NCBI GenBank assembly: GCA_035620975.1
Contig: DASPFV010000152.1
Span: 1-47,237 of the forward strand
DNA length: 47,237 nucleotides
Direction of reading: 5' to 3'
Origin: DASPFV01 sp035620975
Lineage (GTDB): Bacteria; Acidobacteriota; Vicinamibacteria; Vicinamibacterales; 2-12-FULL-66-21
Shown here: one piece after another, positions 7,526 through 16,923 of the stretch
Layout of the letters: every line of letters starts with the position of its first letter
Numbering within the stretch: position 1 is the first letter of the stretch
Made by a program: the position numbers and the translations under genes
The notes under the pieces: model-generated
What the model was told of the DNA's origin: nothing
Database searches by the model: none
Seen by the model: only the letters and a program-made list of their open reading frames with translations

Positions 7526-9796
7526 ATGGACCGGCAAACGCCGCCGGCGTACGAGTTCGGCGTCTTCTCTCTGGACCTCGCGGAGCACCGTCTGCTCCGT
7601 CACGGGCAGCCCGTTCCCCTCACACCCAAGGTCTTCGAGCTCCTCCGCGTGCTCGTTCAGCGAGCGGGACACCTGGTCAGCAAAGAGCAGTTGATGAAGG
7701 AGGTCTGGGGGAACAGCTTCGTCGAGGAGAGCAACCTCAACCGCGGCATCTCGGTCCTGAGAAAGGCTCTTCGGGAGAGTGCCGACGAGCGGTACATCGA
7801 GACTGTCCCGAAGGTTGGTTACCGGTTCGTTGCACCCGTCGTCGAGCGGGCCAACGAGGCACACCCCGCCACCGCGAGTAGGGCGAACCCTCGAACGGGG
7901 GGCGACCCGGAATCGTCGATGACCGGCACCGCGTCACGTACGCTTCCGGTATGGGCGGGCGGCAGCCTCAGTCCGGTTCGAGCCTTCGGAATCGCTGCAG
8001 CCGCGCTGCTCATCATTGGCGCACTTGCGTTCGCTGTCCTGGGGCGAGGCCGACATCAGCGCGCGGCGGCGCCGACGACGCCGGTTCACCGGCAGCTCAC
8101 GTTTACGGGGAAGGAAGTCACGCCCACGGTCTCGCCCGATGGCGAGCGCATCGCGTACGTGTCCACTGAGCCCCAGCGACGGGTGATGACGCGCGCGCTG
8201 GCTGGCGGACCATCCACCACCGTGTTCAGCGCGCCGGAAGCCGGGTGGCTGCGCTGGTCGCCGGACGGGGCCGAGCTTCTGTTCTGGGCGCGGGGCGAAG
8301 GGCGCGACGGCATGTACATCGCGCCGCGGTCGGGAGCCGTCCGGCGGATTGCCAGAGGCCCCTTCGTGGCGTGCTGGTCGCCGGACTCGTCCGCGATCGC
8401 GATCGCGTGGTTCCAGGCCCGCAAGTTACGAATCGTCGACAGACTGGGTGCTGAACTCGGAACGCTGAATCTGGCTGGAATCAACGGATGGATCTGGGAC
8501 CTGGACTGGTCGGCCGCCGCCGGCCGGCTCCTGTTCGTCGCCAACGATGAGCAGCGGCGCCCCGCCATCTGGACGATTCGGCCTGACGGAACGGGCCAGA
8601 ACAAGGTCTTGACCGCGGACAGCGAGATTCGGGCGGCACGATGGAGCCCGTCGGGCAACGATATCTATTATTCCCGGCTCGTCAATCAGACGGTCTCGAT
8701 CTACAAGGCACCGGCGGATTCCGACCCCGATGCTGGTGCGGAAGGGGACGGACCACTGCTCAGCGGCCTCGACACGGACGGCGCCTTTGCGCTGTCCGCC
8801 GATGGCGCCCGCCTGGTGTACGCGCGATCGCCGTACCATTCCAACCTGTGGATCGTGGAGGCAGACGCCGCAACGGGGCTGGCCACAAACAGGCAGCTGA
8901 CCCAGGGCACGTCGCTCGTCGAACGGCCGCGCGTTTCGCCTGACGGCCAGTGGATCGTCTTCAATATGGGCTACGAGTCGCGCGCCGAGCTCTACACGAT
9001 TCCGACGGCGGGGGGAGCGCCGACCCAACTCACGTTTCTCGATGCGTTCAGCGTCGGAGGGGTCTGGTCGAAAGACGGACGATCGGTGGCGTTCGCCTCG
9101 ACGAGAGGAGGCAAGGCTCGGGTCTGGATGGTGAGCGCCGACGGCGGCCCGCCGCGTCCGGTTTCCAGCGGCGACATGAGCGACACGACGTTCGACCTCA
9201 CGTGGTCGCCCGGCGATCGCATCCTCTACCAGCAAGCCGGCAACCGGAACTTCTACGTCCTGGAGCCCGTGACCGGGCAGGAACACCACCTGATCGGGGA
9301 CAGCTCGGTGGGCTGGGCAGCCTCCCCCGTGTACTCGCCCGATGGCGAAACGATCGCGCTCAGCTGGAACCGTCCGCCCGACCCGGGCGTCTGGATCGTC
9401 GAACCCTCGAGCGACCGCCAGGCACTGATCCACAAGGCCGTCAGCCCGTCAGATTCCAACCCATGGCCGATCGGATGGTCTCCCGACGGCACGTCGATTC
9501 TGGCCATCGATGGGATCAGGGCCGCGATCCGGGGGGTATCGGTCAGCACCGGCGAAACCCTTACGAAAGCGAAGATCCTGAGCCTGCCGGCGGGCGGCGG
9601 ACCCCCGACGGTCCTGGTGTCGTTGCCATTCGAAGAGGTTGGCAGCGTCGCGATGTTCCCCGACGGCCGCCGCTTCGTCTGTGCTGTGTATGCCTCGCAC
9701 TCCGACGTCTGGCTCGTCGAGCACTTCGATCCCGCCGCCACGTCACAGCTTGCGCTGCTCAGTCCGTGGCCCGGCCGTGAAACATCGCGCGACTGA
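7526..9796 (+). CDS. Winged-helix transmembrane sensor with TolB-type beta-propeller, 756 aa
   Basis: Residues about 10-105 form an OmpR/CadC-type winged helix (LTPKVFELLRVLVQRAGHLV, VWGNSFVEESNLNRGISVLR, YIETVPKVGYRFVAPV). A proline/glycine-rich linker and one membrane helix (about 152-172) follow, then PD40/TolB-type propeller blades with repeated 'SPDG' turns (TVSPDGERIAYVS, RWSPDGAELLFW, RVSPDGQWIVFN, VYSPDGETIALSW, GWSPDGTSILAI). This layout is a one-component membrane-bound transcription factor: DNA-binding domain in the cytoplasm, sensing propeller outside. It is common and multi-copy in Acidobacteria. It is transcribed divergently from the carboxylesterase, which is the natural candidate target; that link is inference. 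The ATG at 7526 begins just before the first strand of the winged helix. Confidence 0.88.
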   Translation: MDRQTPPAYEFGVFSLDLAEHRLLRHGQPVPLTPKVFELLRVLVQRAGHLVSKEQLMKEVWGNSFVEESNLNRGISVLRKALRESADERYIETVPKVGYRFVAPVVERANEAHPATASRANPRTGGDPESSMTGTASRTLPVWAGGSLSPVRAFGIAAAALLIIGALAFAVLGRGRHQRAAAPTTPVHRQLTFTGKEVTPTVSPDGERIAYVSTEPQRRVMTRALAGGPSTTVFSAPEAGWLRWSPDGAELLFWARGEGRDGMYIAPRSGAVRRIARGPFVACWSPDSSAIAIAWFQARKLRIVDRLGAELGTLNLAGINGWIWDLDWSAAAGRLLFVANDEQRRPAIWTIRPDGTGQNKVLTADSEIRAARWSPSGNDIYYSRLVNQTVSIYKAPADSDPDAGAEGDGPLLSGLDTDGAFALSADGARLVYARSPYHSNLWIVEADAATGLATNRQLTQGTSLVERPRVSPDGQWIVFNMGYESRAELYTIPTAGGAPTQLTFLDAFSVGGVWSKDGRSVAFASTRGGKARVWMVSADGGPPRPVSSGDMSDTTFDLTWSPGDRILYQQAGNRNFYVLEPVTGQEHHLIGDSSVGWAASPVYSPDGETIALSWNRPPDPGVWIVEPSSDRQALIHKAVSPSDSNPWPIGWSPDGTSILAIDGIRAAIRGVSVSTGETLTKAKILSLPAGGGPPTVLVSLPFEEVGSVAMFPDGRRFVCAVYASHSDVWLVEHFDPAATSQLALLSPWPGRETSRD

Positions 9797-9832
9797 AGAG
9801 AGTTCCAGGTTTTTGGAGGTCCGGGCGGTCGC

Positions 9833-12601
9833 TCACTCCGTCCGCCGACGGCCGTCGGCATCGAGCCGCACGACTTCGCCGTAGTTCAACTCGCGGATCC
9901 CGCTCTCGATCTTCTGAAGGTCGCCCACGATGATCCAGATCACCTCGGCGGGGCGGATGAACTTCTGCGCCGCCGCTGCCAGATCCTGTTCCGTCAGCGC
10001 CCGGACGCGGCTGGCGTAGGTCGCGAAGTAGTCGTCGGCGACGCCGGAATTGACGAGATACACCGCCGCGGACTCCAGCGCGCCGAGCGTCTCGAACCGG
10101 CCGGGCAGGCCCAGCGTCTGCGTTCGCATGATGCTGGCAAACTCCTCGGCCCGGATCGGGCGGTCCCCGGCGATGCCGCGGACCTCGTTCGCGACCTCGA
10201 TCATCGATTCCTTCGTCTTGTCGGTCTGCACGGGAGCGACCACGATGAAGGGGCGCTGGCCGCGTGCATCCGGCAGGATCCCCGAGGCACCGTAACTCCA
10301 GTGCTTGTCGAGCCGGAGGTTGCGGTTGAGGCGTGAGGTCGACATCCCGCCGAAATTGCGCATGACGGTCTCGATCGCGAGATCCTCCGCCACGCCGCCT
10401 CGCTCGCTGACATGCGCCGCGACGATCACCGACTGCTGTGCCTCGGGCTTGTCGATGACATACACCGTTCCACGGTGCGCCTGCGTCACGGGCGCCAGAT
10501 CCTTCTTCGGCGGATCACCCGCCTGCCAGGCGCCGAAGGCGCGCTCGAGCTCCGGGACGACCTGCGCGAGCGTGGTGTCGCCGGTCACGATCATCGTGCT
10601 GCGGTTCGGGTGGAACCAGCCGCGGTGCCACGCGACCAGATCTGCCCGCGTGAGCGCCTGCACGGTCCGCTCGTGGCCGGATCCGGTGAGCGGCTTGCCG
10701 TAGGCGTGACTGTCGCCATAGATCAGGGCCGGAACGACCCGGAGCGCCGCCGCAACGGGCTGGGCCTTCTCCTGCGCAATCTGCGCGAGACGTCGCTGCC
10801 TGCCGAGGTCCACCATGTCCTGCGGGAAGGCGGGATGCAGGACCACATCCGCCATCAGCTCCAGGGAGGGACGGAGGTTCTTCGGGAGAGCCTGGAGCCG
10901 CACGAAGGACAGGTCGAGCGAGCTGCCCGTACTGAGCCGCGCTCCCAGCGCGTCGAGCTGGTCGGCGATGCGGAACGTATCCCGCGTCGTCGTGCCGTCG
11001 TCCATCAGATCGAGCGCCAGCGAGGCCGCGCCCGCTTTCTCCGGATCATCGGCCGCGAAGCCCGCGTCGACAGCGAGCGCGAAGTTGACCAGCGGCGTCG
11101 TGTGCCGCTCGAGCAGAAGTATCTGCATGCCGTTGGACAGCTTCGCGCGCTGAACCGCGGGAAACCCGACGTCCGGTGCATCGCCGAGCGGCGGCAGGAC
11201 CTTGCGGTCCACCGTCGTCGTGCCGGGCGACAGCGATGGAAACGGTGTGACCACCATCGTGTAGTGAAAGGTGTCGAGCCAGGCTTTCGCGGCCCTCGTG
11301 ACGTCGGCCGGCGTCGCCGTCGCCATGGTCTGAAGGCGGTCCAGGTAGCCTTCCGGCCGGCCGTCGTACGTCATGCTTTCGGCAAGGATGTCGGAGCGGC
11401 CGCCGAACCCGCCCAGCCGCTCGCGGCCGCGAACGAAATCCGCCAGCGTCCGGCTCTGCGCACGCTGCAGCTCCTCGGCCGTCGGCCCCTTTTCGACGAA
11501 CTCGCCGATGACGGCGTCGAGCTCGCGCTCGACGACGGCCGGATCGACGCCGGGTTTCACGGTCACGGTCACCAGGAAGTCGCCCGACAGCTCCTTGGCC
11601 CACACGCCCGCTGACACGCTGGTCGCCAGCTCCTTCTCGTAGACGAGCCGACGCATCAGGCGGCCGCTGCGTGAGCCGGTCAGCACATTCCCGACGAGAT
11701 CGAGGTGCTGGAGCTCGCGGTCGCGCCAGGCCGGGGCGCGGTACACGCGGTAGAGACGCGGCTGGGGTACGCGGTCCTGCATGGTGTCGCGCAAGTGGCG
11801 ATCGAACCGCGGCACCCAGGTCTCGGCGCGCCGCAGTGGCGGACCCGGCGGAATACCGTCGAAATACTTCCTGACCAGCGCGAGCGCGCGCTCCGCGGTC
11901 ACGTCGCCAGCGATCGACAGCACGCAGTTGTTCGGTCCGTAGTACGTCCGGTACCACTCGGTCACGTCTTCGAGCGAGGCCGCATCCAGATCGTCCATGC
12001 TGCCGATCGTGCTCCAGCTGTAGGGGTGACCGGCGGGATAGATCATCGGGACCATCTCGCCGAAGACGCGTCCGTAGGGCTGATTCTCTCCCTGGCGCTT
12101 CTCGTTCTTCACGACGCCCCGCTCGCGCTCGAGCATCTCCTTCGAGATGTGGCCCGCCAGGAATCCCATCCGGTCCGCCTCGAGGTACAGCGTGCGCTCC
12201 AGCGCCGGCACGGGCACGTCCTCGAAGAAGTTCGTGCGGTCGCCGTTGGTGGTGCCGTTGCGATTGTTCGCACCCAGGTCGTCCATCGCCTCCCGGAAGC
12301 CGTGCGGATAGTTCTGGCTGCCGTTGAAGAAGAAGTGCTCGAACAGGTGCGCGAACCCGGTCTTGCCCGGCCGCTCGTTGCGGGAGCCGACGTGATACCA
12401 GAGATTCACCGCGACGATCGGGACTGAATGATCCTCGTGCACGAGCAGCGTCAGGCCGTTGGGCAGGACGAACTTCTGGTGCGGAATCTCGTACTGCGCC
12501 CGGTCGAACGCGCCGGGCACGGCCGGACTGGTCTGCCGGCGCGCTTCCACCACGAAGGTCATGGCAAGGACCAAACAGATCACAACGGGTCTGGGTTTCA
12601 T
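9833..12601 (-). CDS. Periplasmic M16 (pitrilysin/insulinase-type) zinc peptidase, two-domain, 922 aa
   Basis: A short signal peptide (residues 1-20, hydrophobic VVICLVLAMTFVV) precedes two M16 units. The first has the inverted zinc motif HLFEH (His85, Glu88, His89) and the downstream Glu ligand in VVKNEKRQ (about 167), so it should be active. The second unit (from about residue 480, PPLGDAPDVGFPAVQRAKLS) lacks HxxEH, as is normal for the non-catalytic C-terminal half. It also carries the helical arm RRLVYEKELATSVSAGVWA and, near the end, the R/Y segment RNLRLDKHWSYGASG. A GAGGAG ribosome site lies about 9 bases before the ATG at 12601. The likely role is degradation of peptides in the periplasm. 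Neighbours are unrelated by function, so it is probably its own transcription unit. The 269 bases upstream show no gene. Confidence 0.92.
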   Translation of the reverse strand: MKPRPVVICLVLAMTFVVEARRQTSPAVPGAFDRAQYEIPHQKFVLPNGLTLLVHEDHSVPIVAVNLWYHVGSRNERPGKTGFAHLFEHFFFNGSQNYPHGFREAMDDLGANNRNGTTNGDRTNFFEDVPVPALERTLYLEADRMGFLAGHISKEMLERERGVVKNEKRQGENQPYGRVFGEMVPMIYPAGHPYSWSTIGSMDDLDAASLEDVTEWYRTYYGPNNCVLSIAGDVTAERALALVRKYFDGIPPGPPLRRAETWVPRFDRHLRDTMQDRVPQPRLYRVYRAPAWRDRELQHLDLVGNVLTGSRSGRLMRRLVYEKELATSVSAGVWAKELSGDFLVTVTVKPGVDPAVVERELDAVIGEFVEKGPTAEELQRAQSRTLADFVRGRERLGGFGGRSDILAESMTYDGRPEGYLDRLQTMATATPADVTRAAKAWLDTFHYTMVVTPFPSLSPGTTTVDRKVLPPLGDAPDVGFPAVQRAKLSNGMQILLLERHTTPLVNFALAVDAGFAADDPEKAGAASLALDLMDDGTTTRDTFRIADQLDALGARLSTGSSLDLSFVRLQALPKNLRPSLELMADVVLHPAFPQDMVDLGRQRRLAQIAQEKAQPVAAALRVVPALIYGDSHAYGKPLTGSGHERTVQALTRADLVAWHRGWFHPNRSTMIVTGDTTLAQVVPELERAFGAWQAGDPPKKDLAPVTQAHRGTVYVIDKPEAQQSVIVAAHVSERGGVAEDLAIETVMRNFGGMSTSRLNRNLRLDKHWSYGASGILPDARGQRPFIVVAPVQTDKTKESMIEVANEVRGIAGDRPIRAEEFASIMRTQTLGLPGRFETLGALESAAVYLVNSGVADDYFATYASRVRALTEQDLAAAAQKFIRPAEVIWIIVGDLQKIESGIRELNYGEVVRLDADGRRRTE

Positions 12602-12870
12602 GGAAGCGTCTCCTCAGCGTCCCGACGCTCGCAGCCGCTGCGCGATGCGTCGAACCCTCAGCCTGTCCGGCCGCCGGTCATGGATGCGACGCCTCGCGGG
12701 CCGATACAGATTACCGGACTTCTTTTCCAGGGCACAGGCACCGTCGCCCGCCCCTCAGTGCAGACGCCGGATCCCCGAGCAAGTAGCGCCTTCCCCTACA
12801 GCAGAGGTTCGATGTATGGTTTACCCCGCCGTCGGACCCAAGTATGTGCCTGGCCAATAAGGAGGCTTCT

Positions 12871-13218
12871 ATGAGTCGCCGTGCGTTCGCTCTGGAGCTC
12901 TGTCTGGGGATCTTCCTGGCGCTGTTCATCGCTGGTCCTGCAGGTGCCCGGCAGGACAAGGGCGCCGAAGCGAAGGAAGAGCGCGTGGAAGGCATCGTCC
13001 ACATGGTCGACACGAAGACCATGGTCATCACGGTGACGCTCAAAGCCAAGACCAACCAGCGGGAAGTCCTTTACACCGACAAGACCGCCTTCACGTTCCG
13101 GAACAAACCGTCGAAGCTCGAGGAAGTGAAGGAAGGGCGTCGCGTCATCTGCCTGGGCAAGACGAACGACAAGAATCAGCTGGTCGCCACGCGCGTCGAC
13201 GTTCGCGACGAGCAGTAG
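12871..13218 (+). CDS. Small secreted protein of unknown function, 115 aa
   Basis: An AAGGAGG ribosome site 5-6 bases before the ATG at 12871 fixes the start; an upstream in-frame ATG lacks one. The first about 25 residues form a signal peptide (AFALELCLGIFLALFIAGPA, cleavage likely after AGA). The mature part is short, charged and beta-like: VEGIVHMVDTKTMVITVTLK, TAFTFRNKPSKLEEVKEG, RRVICLGKTN, VATRVDV. The spacing of 'V.G.V..VD....ti.v' resembles DUF5666-like OB-fold small periplasmic proteins, but I cannot confirm the family. Single cysteine, no lipobox. It lies between two minus-strand genes and is likely monocistronic. Confidence 0.75.
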   Translation: MSRRAFALELCLGIFLALFIAGPAGARQDKGAEAKEERVEGIVHMVDTKTMVITVTLKAKTNQREVLYTDKTAFTFRNKPSKLEEVKEGRRVICLGKTNDKNQLVATRVDVRDEQ

Positions 13219-13268
13219 CGACGAGCGTTTCTAAGACGAGCGCCGATTCCTCCCGTCGTGTCCCGCGA

Positions 13269-13295
13269 CCGGCTGTTCGTCTGTTCGACAGCCGG
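13269..13295 (+). terminator. Inverted repeat after the small secreted gene
   Basis: CCGGCTGT and ACAGCCGG form a perfect 8-bp stem with an 11-base loop, 51 bases after the stop at 13218 and before the convergent permease gene. No T-run follows, so an intrinsic terminator is only possible, not shown. Confidence 0.35.
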
Positions 13296-13384
13296 AGGCG
13301 CAAGCCTGCCTCGGGGGGAACGCAGTCACCGATTCGTGTGCTTCGATTGACAGTTCGAGCACGAGGATCGGGCAGAGTGTTCGC

Positions 13385-15940
13385 TCAGTCGGTGCGCAGC
13401 GCGCGGACCGGATCCATGGTGGCGGCCCGGAGCGCCGGAATCCATCCGGCCATCAGCGCCGTCGCCCCCAGCAGCGCGAGCCCCCCGGCGAGGACTGCCG
13501 GATCGTGCGGTGTGATCTGGAAGAGCTGCTCCTGCAGCAGCCGTCCGGCTGCCAGAGCGGCCGGGAGCCCGATAGCGGCGCCGATGGCGAGCTGCATGAG
13601 GGCGCCCCGCAGGATCGCCAGCAGGACGCGAGGCCGCGAGGCGCCGACGGCCATCCGGATGCCGATCTCGCGGGTGCGCCGGGCCACGGAATACGCGGTC
13701 ACGCCATAGAGACCGAGGCAGGCCAGCAGCAGGGCAATCGCGCCAAACGCGAGCGTCAGCCTGGCGACCAGCCGCTCGAGTGTGAAGGCGCGCGCAATCT
13801 GTTCATCCATGGATACCAGCGAACGGAAGGTGATGCGCCGATCCGCTTCGGCCAGCGCGCGCCGGACCTCCGCTTCCAGTGCGGGGGCTGCGCCGGCCGT
13901 CCGCAGCTCGATCGCCTGGGCGTAGTGCGACCGGTCGAGGGCGACGCCCCTGGCCTCGTTCGCACGCCGCACCGCGTCGATCTGCTGCAGAAACGGCAGG
14001 AAGTACGTGACGTACGGCTCGCCGCGGCCGTCCTGGTACTTCGCGTCGCCCACCACCCCGACGATCTCGTAGTCGCGCGTCGGCGCACCGCTGGTGGGTC
14101 GAGGCCCGATCCGCCGGCCAATCGGGTCCGACCCGCCGAAGTACCTGGTGGCGAGCGCCTGCGTGACGATGGCGACGAGCGGCGCGCCCGGCCCATCGCG
14201 CTCGTCGAACGCACGGCCACGAATGAGCGGGGTGCCGATCGTCTCGAAGTAGCCGGGGCTCACGCGATTCCACGACGCGAGGAGCCGCTCCGCCGGGGAA
14301 CGTCCATCGACCGTAATCAGCGTCGCCCAGTTGTCGCCCGACATCGGGGCGTAGAGCGAATACGCCGCGTTCACGACGCCGGGGATCTGCATCAGTCGCT
14401 CGCGCAGCCGCGCGTACGTCGCCTCCAGGCGCTCGGCGGGCACCATCGTGAACGAGGGCGCGAGGTTGACGACGTAGTGGTGATCGACGACGAAGCCGAA
14501 GTCCTGCGCCTCGAGCTTCTGGAGGCTCCGCGCCAGCAGCCCGGCGCACGTGACCAGCACGAGCGCCAGCGCAACCTGCAGGACGATCAGCGAATGACGA
14601 AGGCGGCCGCCGCGATCCGCCGACGAACGGCCGGCGCCGCGCAGCGCGTCGACGGGAGACGATTTCGAACCGACCACCGCGGGGCCGGCGCCGAACAGCA
14701 CGCCCGTCACCAGGGACGCGGCGACGGCCCACGCCACGACGCCGGACGATGGCCATGGATCGACGGGGAAGCCCGGCGCGCCGCGAAACGCCAGGTCGAG
14801 GATCGCGCGGGCGCCTGCGATCGACACCAGCAGGCCCACCAGTCCGCCCAGGATCGCCAGCAGCAGGCTCTCGACGAGAAACTGCGACACCAGCTGCGTC
14901 CGCGAGGCGCCGAGCGCCGTGCGAACGGCAGTCTCGGCGCGCCTCGCCGTGCCTCGCGTCAGCAGGAGGCTCGCGAGGTTCGCGCACGCGATCAGCAGAA
15001 CTGCGGCGGCGAGCGCCTGCAGCACGTTCAGCGCGGGCCTCACGGCATTGCGCAGGTTGTTCACGCCCCCGGACGCGGGGATCACCTTGATATGCTGCTG
15101 CGGCAGCCGGCTTCGTTCGTCGGCCGAGAGATTCATGTTCGCTTCGATCCAGGTCCGCAGCGCGGTGGTCAGCCTCGCCTGCAGCGGTTCGATCGGGGTG
15201 CGTGGATCCAGGCGACCGATCGCATAGAGCCAATGTGAACGCCTGGCCTCGAGGAGTCGCGCGGCGGGCTGCAGCAGCGGTTCCGCGGCGAGCGGCACCC
15301 AGATCTCGGGCGGATCCGGCCGCAGCATCTCGCCATAGAAGCCCTTCGGCGCGACACCGACGATGGTCGCCGGCACCCCGTTCAGCGTGACGGCTGCACC
15401 GACGATCCCGGGCCGGCCTCCGAAGCGGCGGTGCCACGCCACATGACTGATGACCGCGGCGGGCGCCGCGCCGGCGCGATCGTCGGCCGGCTGCACGAGC
15501 CGGCCGGCCGCCGGTGCCAGCCCGAACATCTCGAAGTAGTTGCCCGAGACGAAAGCGCTGGTCAGCGTTTCCGGTGGCGTGTCGGCGTCGCCGCGGCCGA
15601 GCGTAATCGCCCTGGTGTTCGCCTGGAACGCGGCGAGCTGCCTGAACTCCGGGGCGGCGTCGCGCAGGTGCGTGAAGAGGTCGTACGAGAACAGCGAGAA
15701 CGAGTCCATGAGCCCGCCGTTGACGCAACAGGCGTCCGTCTCGCCCACGCGGTACAGCTCGTGCGGCCGGGGAACGGGCAGCGGCTTCAGCAGCACGCGG
15801 TCGATCAGCGTGAACACCGCGATGTTGCCGCCGATGCCGATGGCCAGCGTCGCGATGCAGACAACGGTGAACCCGGGCGTCTCGAGCAGACGGCGCGCCG
15901 CCAGCCTGAGATCCGAGCCGAGACTGCGCCAGACGTCCAT
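13385..15940 (-). CDS. Orphan ABC-type permease, MacB/FtsX fold, duplicated (copy 2)
   Basis: The 851-residue protein has the same build as copy 1. A first helix (FTVVCIATLAIGIGGNIAVF, about 24-43) is followed by LLKPLPVPRPHELYRVGE and a first core domain with GNYFEMFGLAPAAGRL. FtsX unit one has AAAVLLIACANLASLLLTRG and AVRTALGASRTQLVSQ. A second core domain and FtsX unit two (RRTREIGIRMAVGASRPRVL) end in MDPVRALRTD. A cysteine pair in TDACCVNGG occurs early in the first core domain. No ATPase is adjacent. It is divergent from the Uma2 gene, with about 115 bases between the start codons. Confidence 0.87.
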   Translation of the reverse strand: MDVWRSLGSDLRLAARRLLETPGFTVVCIATLAIGIGGNIAVFTLIDRVLLKPLPVPRPHELYRVGETDACCVNGGLMDSFSLFSYDLFTHLRDAAPEFRQLAAFQANTRAITLGRGDADTPPETLTSAFVSGNYFEMFGLAPAAGRLVQPADDRAGAAPAAVISHVAWHRRFGGRPGIVGAAVTLNGVPATIVGVAPKGFYGEMLRPDPPEIWVPLAAEPLLQPAARLLEARRSHWLYAIGRLDPRTPIEPLQARLTTALRTWIEANMNLSADERSRLPQQHIKVIPASGGVNNLRNAVRPALNVLQALAAAVLLIACANLASLLLTRGTARRAETAVRTALGASRTQLVSQFLVESLLLAILGGLVGLLVSIAGARAILDLAFRGAPGFPVDPWPSSGVVAWAVAASLVTGVLFGAGPAVVGSKSSPVDALRGAGRSSADRGGRLRHSLIVLQVALALVLVTCAGLLARSLQKLEAQDFGFVVDHHYVVNLAPSFTMVPAERLEATYARLRERLMQIPGVVNAAYSLYAPMSGDNWATLITVDGRSPAERLLASWNRVSPGYFETIGTPLIRGRAFDERDGPGAPLVAIVTQALATRYFGGSDPIGRRIGPRPTSGAPTRDYEIVGVVGDAKYQDGRGEPYVTYFLPFLQQIDAVRRANEARGVALDRSHYAQAIELRTAGAAPALEAEVRRALAEADRRITFRSLVSMDEQIARAFTLERLVARLTLAFGAIALLLACLGLYGVTAYSVARRTREIGIRMAVGASRPRVLLAILRGALMQLAIGAAIGLPAALAAGRLLQEQLFQITPHDPAVLAGGLALLGATALMAGWIPALRAATMDPVRALRTD

Positions 15941-16056
15941 TGCCGATCCTCCGTGGGCGCGTGATCAGGATGCTGATTCAGGCCTGGACAATTCAGAGGC
16001 CAGCTTTTTTAGACGCCCTGCTCAGGCGAAAGGTTGCCGCATGCTACCCTCTTCCC

Positions 16057-16626
16057 ATGCCTGCACCGGCCGCTCTGAAGAAACCGGCGACATATGACGA
16101 CCTCGTCCGGGTACCGGACCACCTCGTCGCCGAGATCGTGGGCGCTGAACTGTTCGCGACTCCCCGTCCCACTGCCCGGCACGCGCGTGCAGCAAGCGTG
16201 CTCGGCATGGACCTCGGCGGGCCGTTCGACCGGGGTCGGGGCGGGCCGGGCGGGTGGTGGATTCTCGATGAGCCCGAGTTGCACCTCAGCGACGACGTTG
16301 TTGTCCCCGATCTCGCAGGCTGGCGTCGCGACCGGCTTCCGGCGATTCCCGATACCGCAGCGCTGACCCTTGCACCGGACTGGATCTGCGAGGTGGTGTC
16401 GCCCTCGAGCGAGGCTCTCGATCGAGGCAGAAAACTTGCTGTCTATGCGCGGGAAGGTGTGGCGCACGCCTGGCTCGTGAATCCAGCCAACGAGACGCTG
16501 GAGGTGTTCGCGCTCGACTCGGGGCGGTGGACACTGCTCGGCACGCACATGGGAGCCGCCACCGTGCGGGTGGAACCGTTCGCCGCCATCGAGCTGGATC
16601 TGTCGGATCTCTGGTCCCATTCATAG
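16057..16626 (+). CDS. Uma2-family (DUF820) putative endonuclease, 189 aa
   Basis: The ATG at 16057 is preferred because the conserved N-terminus (ATYDDLVRVPDHLVAEIVGA) follows it at the usual distance; 39 further upstream codons are open but look non-coding. The PD-(D/E)xK core can be read: HLSDDVVVPDLAGWRRDRLP with its conserved Asp, then DWICEVVSPSSEALDRGRKL (Glu ... Lys-type active-site segment) and YAREGVAHAWLVNPANETLE. Length is normal for the family. The biological role of Uma2 proteins is unsettled; they are abundant in cyanobacteria, Acidobacteria and other multicellular or slow-growing bacteria. A strong hairpin follows two bases after the stop. Confidence 0.88.
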   Translation: MPAPAALKKPATYDDLVRVPDHLVAEIVGAELFATPRPTARHARAASVLGMDLGGPFDRGRGGPGGWWILDEPELHLSDDVVVPDLAGWRRDRLPAIPDTAALTLAPDWICEVVSPSSEALDRGRKLAVYAREGVAHAWLVNPANETLEVFALDSGRWTLLGTHMGAATVRVEPFAAIELDLSDLWSHS

Positions 16627-16627
16627 C

Positions 16628-16652
16628 CGGGGGTTGCGCCCCAGAACCCCCG
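16628..16652 (+). terminator. GC-rich hairpin just after the Uma2 gene
   Basis: CGGGGGTT and AACCCCCG form a perfect 8-bp stem with a 9-base loop, followed by TTCCCCCC. The position two bases after the stop codon fits a transcription terminator, although the trailing tract is C-rich, not T-rich. Confidence 0.45.
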
Positions 16653-16760
16653 TTCCCCCCTCGTGGGCACGCATCACCCCACGCCGGGCTCTGCGAGGCT
16701 CGCCGTGCGAGCCATGCCCCTGGCGGCTCGATCTGAGAGCACCAATCCCGGAATCGGCCC

Positions 16761-16858
16761 GCTACAGCGGTTTGCCCAACGCTGTAGCACGATCCGGCTT
16801 CCAGAGGGATTCTCTGAGAGTCCGCCTGTAGGCTGACGCCACATTGAGATGGTGTCAG
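16761..16858. repeat. Two consecutive hairpins upstream of the kinase gene
   Basis: First hairpin 16761-16788: GCTACAGCG ... CGCTGTAGC, perfect 9-bp stem and 10-base loop. Second hairpin 16833-16858: CTGACGCCA ... TGGTGTCAG, 9 bp with one G-T wobble and an 8-base loop. They lie 66-163 bases before the kinase ATG at 16924. They could be operators, mRNA leader structures or dispersed palindromes. Confidence 0.45.
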
Positions 16859-16923
16859 TCACCCGAGGTACCTGCCACCCTCAGGCTGATAGAATCCCGG
16901 TCACTGTCCACTTTTGAGGCCCC

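Noticed and set aside
5608..7881. A 757-codon open frame on the plus strand
   Set aside because: It is opposite the carboxylesterase and overlaps the start of the sensor gene; low-complexity Arg/Gly-rich text and no recognisable domain.
13505..15238. Long open frames opposite orphan permease copy 2
   Set aside because: Compositional shadows; the minus-strand frame has all the family motifs.
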